Made by a program: the position numbers and the translations under genes. DNA of 11,803 bases, taken from Nitrospinota bacterium. Its GTDB lineage: Bacteria; Nitrospinota_A; UBA7883; JACRLM01. Where the stretch lies: positions 2,991 through 14,793 of the forward strand of contig JADGAO010000061.1 in assembly GCA_015231995.1 (NCBI GenBank). The letters are read 5' to 3'. Positions 6,255 through 11,803 of the stretch are shown here, piece after piece. The notes below the pieces were generated by a model. The model was not told the DNA's origin and ran no database searches. It saw only the letters and a program-made list of their open reading frames with translations. Position 1 is the first letter of the stretch; the number at the start of each line of letters is the position of its first letter.

Positions 6255-7421
6255 ATGAGGAACTTCGTTTTCAACAGCCCTACCCGGATACTGTTCGGCA
6301 AAGGGCAGGTTGAAAACGTCGGCAAAGAAACCCTCGCCGTGGCTGGCAAAGTTCTGCTTCTTCACAGCGGCGGAAGCGTGAAACAAACGGGGCTATACGA
6401 CAGAATTACCGCCCGGCTCCGTGAAAACGGCGTCGGGTTCACCGAGCTATCCGGCGTTAAACCGAATCCCGACATAGACATCGTAAGGCAGGGCGTATCC
6501 ATTTGCCGCAACGAGGTTCTTCCGATGGTGCTGGCAGTTGGCGGAGGCTCGGTGCTGGACACGGCCAAGGCTATCTCTGCGGGCGTTTTTTACGAGGGCG
6601 ACCCGTGGGATTTTTTCGATAAAAAAGCCCAGCCCGCTTCGGCGTTACCTGTGGGCGTGGTTCTCACCCTTTCGGCAACAGGCTCCGAGGCCAACGGGAA
6701 CACTGTCATCTCAAACTCGCAGACAAAAGAAAAACGCCCCATTTACAGCCCGTTCCTATATCCCTGCTTTTCCATACTCGACCCGGAGCTGACGTTCACC
6801 GTCCCGCCGGATCAAACGGCGTATGGCGCGGCGGACATACTCAGCCATGTGTACGAACAATATTTCCATCACGAAAAAGAGACCTCCATACAGGACGGTT
6901 TCTGCGAGACGCTCATGCGCTCCGTCATCGAGAACGCGCCCATCGCCATCGAGCGCCCGTCGGATTATTCCGCCCGGTCAGCTTTGATGTGGGCGTCCAC
7001 GCTGGCGTTAAACGGGCTTATCGGCGCGGGAGCTGTGGGCGACTGGGCTTCGCACATGATCGAGCACGAGCTTTCCGCCCATTACGGCATAGCGCACGGC
7101 GCCGGGCTTGCTGTCGTTTTCCCCTCGTGGATGACACAGGTTTACAAAGCCAACCCGGCGCGGTTCCGCAGGTTCGCCGAGAAGGTGTGGGATGTGGACA
7201 CAAGAGGGATGACCGACGAGAAAGCCGCCCTTGCGGGGATTTCAGCCGTCAGGGATTTTTACAGGGACAGGTTGAAAATAGGAGTGACAATGAAAGACTA
7301 CGCCATTGACGGGACGAAGATTGAGACAATGGCCGATTCGGCTATGAAGTTCCGGGCGATCGGCTCGTTCGTCCAGCTTACGCGGGATGATATTGTGGCG
7401 ATTTACAAGAGGGCGATGTAG
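6255..7421 (+). CDS. yqhD: Iron-containing alcohol dehydrogenase / NADPH aldehyde reductase, YqhD/BdhA type
   Basis: A 388-residue cytoplasmic group III alcohol dehydrogenase. It aligns from end to end with E. coli YqhD: the same opening (F-x-x-PTRILFGKG), the GGGSVLD nucleotide loop at 96-102, TLSATGSEAN at 138-147, and the segment NGLIGAG-x-x-x-DWASHM. The metal ligands are all present and fall at the same numbers as in YqhD: D194 and H198 in ADILSH, and H267 and H281 in the segment running from SHM to IAHG. The family reduces aldehydes to alcohols with NADPH, often as detoxification of short-chain or lipid-peroxidation aldehydes. It begins 4 bp after the ATP-grasp stop, so translation is likely coupled. 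Whether it reduces a product linked to that ligase or is a general aldehyde scavenger cannot be told. No regulator gene of the YqhC type is adjacent. Confidence 0.92.
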   Translation: MRNFVFNSPTRILFGKGQVENVGKETLAVAGKVLLLHSGGSVKQTGLYDRITARLRENGVGFTELSGVKPNPDIDIVRQGVSICRNEVLPMVLAVGGGSVLDTAKAISAGVFYEGDPWDFFDKKAQPASALPVGVVLTLSATGSEANGNTVISNSQTKEKRPIYSPFLYPCFSILDPELTFTVPPDQTAYGAADILSHVYEQYFHHEKETSIQDGFCETLMRSVIENAPIAIERPSDYSARSALMWASTLALNGLIGAGAVGDWASHMIEHELSAHYGIAHGAGLAVVFPSWMTQVYKANPARFRRFAEKVWDVDTRGMTDEKAALAGISAVRDFYRDRLKIGVTMKDYAIDGTKIETMADSAMKFRAIGSFVQLTRDDIVAIYKRAM

Positions 7422-7461
7422 TTACTGAAGGCGCTACTTGCATCCTTAGGGAGGCTTATTT

Positions 7462-7553
7462 TTGTCATCCTGAGGGAGCACAAGCGACCGAAGGATCAAG
7501 TAAAATAGAACATTCTATTTGATGGATTCTTCGCGTGGTCTCAAGAATGACAA
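7462..7553 (-). repeat. Short terminal-inverted-repeat element, copy 1 (MITE/REP-like)
   Basis: The element begins TTGTCATCCTGAGGGAG and ends AAGAATGACAA, so its ends are inverted copies of TTGTCATTCT/AGGATGACAA. The centre is a palindrome with perfect 8-bp arms, AAATAGAA (7503-7510) and TTCTATTT (7513-7520). Reverse-complemented, it matches the copy at 11643-11728 closely at both ends and in the centre; the sequence between differs. It has no coding capacity. Repeats with this consensus are widespread in environmental bacterial genomes; how they move is not visible here. Confidence 0.8.
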
Positions 7554-7597
7554 TGCTCGACGTTGATTTTGCCTCGCGAATATGCTAACCTTCCCTA

Positions 7598-7654
7598 ATG
7601 AATAAGATATCTTTTTTGACGAAAAAGGCCGGTCTTACCCTCCTTGCGCCCTGA
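7598..7654 (+). CDS. Possible 18-residue Leu-rich leader peptide upstream of leuA
   Basis: The ORF starts at ATG and encodes MNKISFLTKKAGLTLLAP, with four leucine codons (TTG, CTT, CTC, CTT), three of them within the last six sense codons. It ends inside the TTGCGC/GCGCAA hairpin. Position and composition recall the leader peptides that control leu operons by ribosome stalling. Against this, I see no Shine-Dalgarno sequence, the leucines are not consecutive, and leucine is common by chance. Confidence 0.25.
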   Translation: MNKISFLTKKAGLTLLAP

Positions 7655-7772
7655 GCGCAAAAAAACACACTTATTCCGCAACAGTTTTCAAATTAAAATA
7701 CGCCGGGACCGCCTTTTGAGCCAAGGCCGAGGCGCCGCCCGGATAACCTGAAACAACTTTTGGGATTGCGTC

Positions 7773-9296
7773 ATGAGCAGGTCAAAAAAAGAGAGCATAA
7801 TCATATTCGACACCACCCTGCGCGACGGTGAACAGGCGCCGGGGTTTTCCATGACAATTGACGAAAAACTGGCTCTGGCCGAACAACTGGCCAGGCTCAA
7901 CGTGGACGTTATCGAGGCGGGATTCCCCCGCTCCTCGCCGGGCGATTTCGAGTCGGTTAAAAAAATTGCCAGGGTCGTCAAAGGCCCCATCATCGCCGGG
8001 CTGGCCCGCGCCATTGACGCGGATATAGACTCGTGCGCCGAGGCGTTGAAACCGGCCAAACGAAAACGCATCCACACGTTCATCGGAACGTCCGAACAGC
8101 ATCTCCAGCACCAGATGCGAAAGTCCAAACCCGAAGCGTTGAAAATGGCCGTCAACGCCGTGCGCCGGGCGATGAGCCACACGGATGACGTGGAGTTCTC
8201 GGCGATGGACGCGGCCCGCACCGACCGCGCTTTTCTGTACGAGATACTCGAGGCGGTCATCGCCGCAGGAGCGTCCACCGTCAACATCCCGGACACGGTG
8301 GGGTACGCCATTCCATCCGAGTTTGGCGAGTTGATCGCCGGCATAAGGGACAACGTGCCCAATATAAAAAAAGCGATCATCTCCGTGCATTGCCACAACG
8401 ACCTGGGGCTGGCCGTGGCCAATTCGCTGGCCGCCATCCAGAACGGGGCGCGGCAGGTGGAATGCGCCGTCAACGGCATCGGAGAACGGGCGGGGAACGC
8501 CTCGCTGGAAGAGGTCGTGATGGCTGTCAGGACGCGCAGGGATTTTTTCCGCGCCGACACCGCCGTCAACACGAAGGAGATACACAAGACATCCCGCCTG
8601 CTGGTTTCCATAACGGGTGTGCCTGTGCAACCCAACAAAGCCATCGTCGGCGAAAACGCTTTCGCGCACGAGTCGGGCATCCATCAGGATGGGATGCTTA
8701 AGGAACGCACGACGTTCGAGATAATGACGCCGGAATCCATCGGGCTGAAAAAAAGCAAGCTGGTGCTGGGAAAACATTCCGGCAGGCATGCGTTGCGCAA
8801 ACGGCTGGAGGACATGGGGTTCACCCTTTCCGATGGGGAGCTTGACCACACCTTCGCCAAGTTCAAGGAGCTGGCCGACAAGAAGAAGGAGATATTCGAC
8901 GAGGATCTGGAATCCCTCGTTGGCGAGGAGATGGCCGCCAAGGTAAAGCCGGTCTTCGAGCTGGCGCATATGCAGACCACGTCCGGCACAAACACCATAC
9001 CCACGGCCACAGTGAGGCTTGTCAGGGGCAAAGAGACTCTGACCGACTCCTCCACGGGCGACGGGCCGGTGGACGCCACCTATCGGGCCATCGAACGGAT
9101 AACAGGAGTGTCGGGCAAACTTTTGTCGTATAATATTAGGTCGTTAACCCTCGGCAAAGACGCAGTGGGGGAGGTTACGTTAAGGGTAAGCATCGGCGAC
9201 GAAGTTTACGCGGGCAGAGGATCGTCCACGGACGTCATCGAAGCCTCGGCCAAAGCGTGGCTTAACGCCATTAATAAGAAAGCTGGAGCCAAGTGA
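7773..9296 (+). CDS. leuA: 2-isopropylmalate synthase
   Basis: A 507-residue cytoplasmic enzyme that condenses acetyl-CoA with 2-oxoisovalerate in the first committed step of leucine synthesis. The TIM-barrel part shows DTTLRDGEQAPG from residue 13 (D13, R17, D18 active-site loop), metal-binding HCH at 206-208 in SVHCHNDLGLAVANSLA, and NGIGERAGNASLEEV at 234-248. The subdomain motif HESGIHQDGM lies at 299-308 and GKHSGRHALR at 333-342. The C-terminal leucine-sensing regulatory domain is complete (about 390-505), with GDGPVDATYRAI and GRGSSTDVIEASAKAWLNAIN. The presence of that domain implies feedback inhibition by leucine and separates it from homocitrate or citramalate synthases lacking this signature. 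Length is typical of the short (bacterial type I) LeuA. The ATG follows a modest ribosome site (GGGA). It overlaps accD by 4 bp. Confidence 0.96.
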   Translation: MSRSKKESIIIFDTTLRDGEQAPGFSMTIDEKLALAEQLARLNVDVIEAGFPRSSPGDFESVKKIARVVKGPIIAGLARAIDADIDSCAEALKPAKRKRIHTFIGTSEQHLQHQMRKSKPEALKMAVNAVRRAMSHTDDVEFSAMDAARTDRAFLYEILEAVIAAGASTVNIPDTVGYAIPSEFGELIAGIRDNVPNIKKAIISVHCHNDLGLAVANSLAAIQNGARQVECAVNGIGERAGNASLEEVVMAVRTRRDFFRADTAVNTKEIHKTSRLLVSITGVPVQPNKAIVGENAFAHESGIHQDGMLKERTTFEIMTPESIGLKKSKLVLGKHSGRHALRKRLEDMGFTLSDGELDHTFAKFKELADKKKEIFDEDLESLVGEEMAAKVKPVFELAHMQTTSGTNTIPTATVRLVRGKETLTDSSTGDGPVDATYRAIERITGVSGKLLSYNIRSLTLGKDAVGEVTLRVSIGDEVYAGRGSSTDVIEASAKAWLNAINKKAGAK

Positions 9297-10171
9297 GCTG
9301 GTTCACCAAAGCCAAGAAGCCCCTTGAGGCTATCAAGGAGCTGAGGGACAAGAAGAAAGACATACCTGCGGGCCTGTGGCGCAAGTGCGACCGGTGCAAG
9401 GAGATAGTCTATATCACCGAGCTTGAGCGCAACTTCAACGTCTGCCCCAAGTGCGACCAGCACCACAGACTGTCAGCCCGCAGGCGTATCGAGCTTCTGA
9501 TTGACGACGGGACGTTCGTGGAGAAGGACGCGGCCCTTCACTCGCTCGACCCTCTCAAGTTCAAGGACAGCAAGAAATATAAAGACAGGCTCGTCTCCAG
9601 CCAGAAGAAAACAGGGTTGAAGGACGGGATAATAACCGGCTGGGGCAAAATGAACGGACGGCCCGTTGATATCGCCGCAATGGATTTCGATTTCATGGGC
9701 GGCTCGATGGGGTCTGTCGTCGGGGAGAAAATAACCCGCGCGATGGAACGCGGCGCGACAAACCGTAGGCCTGTGATCGTAGTCGCCTGTTCCGGCGGGG
9801 CCAGGATGCAGGAGGGTACGCTGTCCCTCATGCAGATGGCCAAGACATCGTCTGCGGCGGGCCTGCTTGCTGAAAAGAAAATACCGTACATCTCCGTCCT
9901 AGCCGACCCCACCAGCGGCGGCGTGACGGCCAGTTTCGCCATGCTCGGAGACGTGATAATTGCGGAGCCGGGCGCGTTGATCTGTTTTGCGGGGCCGCGC
10001 GTCATCGCGCAGACGATACGCGAAACACTGCCGGAAGGTTTCCAGCGTTCGGAATTCTTGTTGGAGCACGGCTTCGTGGACATGGTTACGCACAGGCTGG
10101 AGATGAAAGCCTCTATCTCCACTCTTCTGGACTACATGTGCCACGGCCTGGACGCGGGCGCCGGGCGATAA
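9293..10171 (+). CDS. accD: Acetyl-CoA carboxylase carboxyltransferase subunit beta
   Basis: A 292-residue cytoplasmic subunit that, with AccA, moves the carboxyl group from carboxybiotin to acetyl-CoA, making malonyl-CoA for fatty acid synthesis. An N-terminal zinc ribbon is intact (C32, C35, C51, C54 in KCDRC and CPKC). The crotonase-like carboxyltransferase domain shows MDFDFMGGSMGSVVGEK, the oxyanion-hole motif CSGGARMQEG, and DPTSGGVTASFAMLGD, then GPRVIAQTIRETLPEGFQ and EHGFVDM near the end. The start is GTG, overlapping the leuA stop as GTGA, with GGAG (9285-9288) well spaced inside leuA. This gives tight translational coupling. The length matches E. coli AccD. AccA is not in the window. 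folC follows after 52 bp, the common accD-folC order. Confidence 0.96.
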   Translation: MSWFTKAKKPLEAIKELRDKKKDIPAGLWRKCDRCKEIVYITELERNFNVCPKCDQHHRLSARRRIELLIDDGTFVEKDAALHSLDPLKFKDSKKYKDRLVSSQKKTGLKDGIITGWGKMNGRPVDIAAMDFDFMGGSMGSVVGEKITRAMERGATNRRPVIVVACSGGARMQEGTLSLMQMAKTSSAAGLLAEKKIPYISVLADPTSGGVTASFAMLGDVIIAEPGALICFAGPRVIAQTIRETLPEGFQRSEFLLEHGFVDMVTHRLEMKASISTLLDYMCHGLDAGAGR

Positions 10172-10202
10172 CCGGCGACGGGCCGGGGATGACTCGCCGG
10201 TT
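10170..10202 (+). repeat. Perfect 9-bp inverted repeat between accD and folC
   Basis: The arms are AACCGGCGA (10170-10178) and TCGCCGGTT (10194-10202), with a 15-base loop. The left arm begins within the accD stop codon. A GC-rich stem here could stabilise or punctuate the mRNA. No T-run follows (TATAGCGG comes next), so I do not call it a terminator. It may instead set differential expression of accD and folC. Confidence 0.5.
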
Positions 10203-10223
10203 TATAGCGGATTCATCCCTTCA

Positions 10224-11525
10224 ATGAACTTCGAAAAAGCCCGCGCCCATCTGGATTCCCTCAGCTTCAAAGGCATAAAGCTCGGCCTCGCCAACACCTC
10301 CGCGCTTTTAAAAGAGCTCGGCGACCCTCACAAAAAATTCGTCAGCGTCCACGTCGGCGGGACAAACGGCAAAGGCTCCACATCGGCGATGATCGCGGCC
10401 ATTCTCGCAAACTCCGGCGTCAAATGCGGGTTGTACACATCTCCGCACCTGGAGACATTCCGCGAACGCATAAACGTCAACGGCGCGATAATCGGCAAGG
10501 CGAAAGCCGCAAAGCTGGTGGAGCGCGTGAAGGAGGCCGTGAAAAAAACGGGCGTCCCCGTCACCTACTTCGAGTTCGTCACGGCTATGGCGTTCCTCCA
10601 TTTCGCCGAGGAAGGGGCGCAGGCTGTCGCCGTGGAAGTGGGGATGGGCGGCAGGTTCGACTCCACCAACGTCGTCACCCCCGCCGTCTCGGTCATAACC
10701 AGTATCGCGATGGATCATCGGGAACATCTGGGTTCCACCTTGCGCAAGATAGCTTTCGAGAAATGCGGCATCATCAAAAAAGGAAGCCCCGTCGTCACCG
10801 CCGTAACCGCTCCGTCGGCGATTGAAGAGATCGTTAAAACCGCAGGGGAGAGATCGGCCCCGTTGAGCGCGTCAGGCGAAGACTTCAAATGCAGAAGGCT
10901 AAAATCCGTCGAAGACGGCGAGCGGTTCGACTTCGAATCTGGCTCGGCGAGATACGATGGACTGCGTGTGAGTCTCGTGGGAAGACAACAGGTAAGCAAC
11001 GCTGGCATGGCGATCAAAACCGCGCTCATCCTACGCGATAACGGATTTGAGGGGATAACCGAAAACTCGATACGGAGCGCTCTGGCCGGGGTTTTCCTTC
11101 CGGGCAGATTCGAGATGGCTCGCAAAAACCCTCCCCTTATTTACGATGGGGCGCACAACCCCAAAGCCTGTTCCGCGCTTTGCAGGGCGTTGATAGAGCG
11201 GTTCGGTCATAATAGCCGTGTGGATTTTATTTTCGGGGCGATGGGCGACAAGGACTACGCGAAAATGATTTTAAACCTTCTGCCATCTGCCCGTTCGTTC
11301 ACATTCTTCTCCCCATCCGTTCCCCGCGCTGTCGCTCCCGACGTTTTCGCAGAGACGCTGACGGGGGTAAAAATTCCGCGTAAGGTCGCGCGAAGGTTGG
11401 AAGAAATAACGCGGATAATAAACTCCGCGCCGCGCAACAGCGTCACATGCGTGACAGGCTCTTTCTACACAGTCGGGGAAATCCGCGCCGCGATGAGCGG
11501 CTCGCTCGTGTCCGACAGGGCGTGA
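10224..11525 (+). CDS. folC: Dihydrofolate synthase / folylpolyglutamate synthase
   Basis: A 433-residue Mur-ligase-type enzyme that adds glutamate to dihydropteroate and extends folate polyglutamate chains using ATP. The P-loop GGTNGKGST is at 45-53. The omega-loop/folate region YTSPHLETFRERI follows, then EVGMGGRFDSTNV (138-150), DHREHLG (164-170), and EKCGIIKKG (179-187) with the usual carbamylated lysine region. The C-terminal domain carries YDGAHNP (307-313) and ends with VTGSFYTVGEIR. All catalytic motifs are intact and the length is typical. Folate and polyglutamylation activities usually reside in one bacterial protein, but the sequence does not tell whether both are present here. The ATG follows a weak ribosome site 52 bp after accD. 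It is the last gene of the apparent leuA-accD-folC unit, and no terminator was recognised after it. Confidence 0.95.
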   Translation: MNFEKARAHLDSLSFKGIKLGLANTSALLKELGDPHKKFVSVHVGGTNGKGSTSAMIAAILANSGVKCGLYTSPHLETFRERINVNGAIIGKAKAAKLVERVKEAVKKTGVPVTYFEFVTAMAFLHFAEEGAQAVAVEVGMGGRFDSTNVVTPAVSVITSIAMDHREHLGSTLRKIAFEKCGIIKKGSPVVTAVTAPSAIEEIVKTAGERSAPLSASGEDFKCRRLKSVEDGERFDFESGSARYDGLRVSLVGRQQVSNAGMAIKTALILRDNGFEGITENSIRSALAGVFLPGRFEMARKNPPLIYDGAHNPKACSALCRALIERFGHNSRVDFIFGAMGDKDYAKMILNLLPSARSFTFFSPSVPRAVAPDVFAETLTGVKIPRKVARRLEEITRIINSAPRNSVTCVTGSFYTVGEIRAAMSGSLVSDRA

Positions 11526-11596
11526 GACGTTGACTCGTTTTTCCCTTTCTTCCCCTTAACAAGGAGAGCTTTGCGTAATACATTGCGTTCGCAATA

Positions 11597-11626
11597 TTGT
11601 CATTCTGAGCCCTTCGCTTTGCTCAG
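11597..11626 (+). repeat. Partial copy of the inverted-repeat element's end
   Basis: It begins TTGTCATTCTGAG, identical to the left end of the full copy 46 bp downstream, but then turns into its own stem, CTGAGC (11605-11610) pairing with GCTCAG (11621-11626). It could be a solo end or the remains of an older copy. Confidence 0.6.
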
Positions 11627-11642
11627 GGTAAACTCCGCATAG

Positions 11643-11728
11643 TTGTCATTCTGAGCGAAGCGAAGAATCCATCAAAATAGAATATTCTGTTTTACTTTGC
11701 TCAGTCGAGGACTCCCTCAGGATGACAA
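11643..11728 (+). repeat. Short terminal-inverted-repeat element, copy 2 (MITE/REP-like)
   Basis: It begins TTGTCATTCTGAGCGAAG and ends CCCTCAGGATGACAA. The centre is AAAATAGAA, TA, TTCTGTTTT: one arm differs from a perfect palindrome by one base, which in RNA would still be a G-U pair. It is the reverse complement, with differences, of the copy at 7462-7553 and lies on the other side of leuA-accD-folC. Noncoding. Confidence 0.8.
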
Positions 11729-11803
11729 AATAGATAGCTCCTTTATTGCTGCCAGGGGCGTACTTCACCCCGGACTCCTGGAGCTTCGCGCTACGCCTTA
11801 TCG

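Larger units (their letters stand above)
7422..7772 (+). other. Intergenic region: dispersed repeat plus leuA leader
   Basis: About 350 bp between yqhD and leuA. The first part holds a roughly 92-bp inverted-repeat element (7462-7553). The second part (about 7560-7772) is the likely leuA leader. It contains a short Leu-rich ORF at 7598-7654, a perfect hairpin TTGCGC-CCTGA-GCGCAA at 7644-7660, and a nested hairpin with CCGGG (7703-7707)/CCCGG (7738-7742) outside GCCTT (7711-7715)/AAGGC (7723-7727). TAAAAT at 7694-7699 is a possible -10 without a good -35. TTGATT (7563-7568) with TAACCT 17 bp on is a weak alternative. No standard terminator for yqhD was seen. Confidence 0.5.
11526..11803. other. 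Intergenic tail after folC, rich in short repeats
   Basis: No reliable gene. It holds a pyrimidine-rich stretch, a perfect hairpin ATTGCG-TT-CGCAAT at 11582-11595, a partial repeat copy (11597-11626) and a full inverted-repeat element (11643-11728). A minus-strand frame of 51 codons enters from the right edge and ends inside the element; it may be the tail of an unseen gene. No intrinsic terminator with a T-run was found for folC. Confidence 0.5.

Noticed and set aside
7644..7660. TTGCGC-CCTGA-GCGCAA hairpin next to an A-run as terminator
   Set aside because: The A-run follows the stem on the plus strand; on the minus strand the T-run would precede the stem. Neither gives a stem followed by U residues.
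7688..8969. Two long minus-strand frames opposite leuA (330 and 395 codons)
   Set aside because: leuA is complete with all family motifs; GC-rich codon use on the other strand leaves the antisense frames open.
11571..11639. Short TTG-started frame after AAGGAG downstream of folC
   Set aside because: Despite a good ribosome site, the 22 codons mostly translate the partial repeat copy and the stretch just after it, so chance is the simpler reading.

Overview
The window reads as chromosomal DNA of a Gram-negative bacterium. It encodes a BcsA/BcsB cellulose-type synthase, secreted proteins with Sec signal peptides, and ordinary housekeeping enzymes (leuA, accD, folC). Coding density is high, base composition is moderately GC-rich, and GTG/TTG starts are used. 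The gene order and a short dispersed repeat of the 'GTCATTCTGAGCGAAGCGAAGAATC' type are compatible with a deltaproteobacterial or similar environmental lineage. I cannot fix the phylum from sequence alone.

Left third (1-3741, minus strand): an exopolysaccharide operon. Reading from its promoter, it holds a signal-peptide protein made of two copies of one roughly 105-residue module, a c-di-GMP-controlled cellulose synthase catalytic subunit (bcsA), a 47-codon ORF translationally coupled to the bcsA stop, and the start of bcsB, which runs off the left edge. A TATAAT box overlapped by a 9-bp inverted repeat lies just upstream of the first gene and is a good candidate control site.

Middle (3742-7421): a roughly 430-bp divergent intergenic region, then on the plus strand a cytoplasmic coiled-coil protein of unknown function. 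Its start lies in a tandem 15-bp repeat, and most units carry both a Shine-Dalgarno-like GGAG and a TTG codon. After it comes a two-gene unit, an ATP-grasp ligase followed 4 bp later by a YqhD/BdhA-type iron-dependent alcohol dehydrogenase (aldehyde reductase).

Right third (7422-11803): leuA (2-isopropylmalate synthase) overlaps accD (acetyl-CoA carboxylase beta subunit) by 4 bp, and folC follows after 52 bp. Two copies of a roughly 90-bp terminal-inverted-repeat element, in opposite orientation, bracket this block. The leuA leader contains an 18-codon Leu-rich ORF and possible alternative RNA pairings that resemble an attenuator; this is speculative. The accD-folC adjacency is a common bacterial arrangement. 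Its coupling to leuA links three biosynthetic pathways (leucine, malonyl-CoA, folate) in one apparent transcript.

No tRNA, rRNA, CRISPR array, prophage or transposase gene was seen. The least understood parts are the duplicated secreted protein, the small ORF between bcsA and bcsB, the repeat that carries start signals, the ATP-grasp/YqhD pair and the leuA leader.
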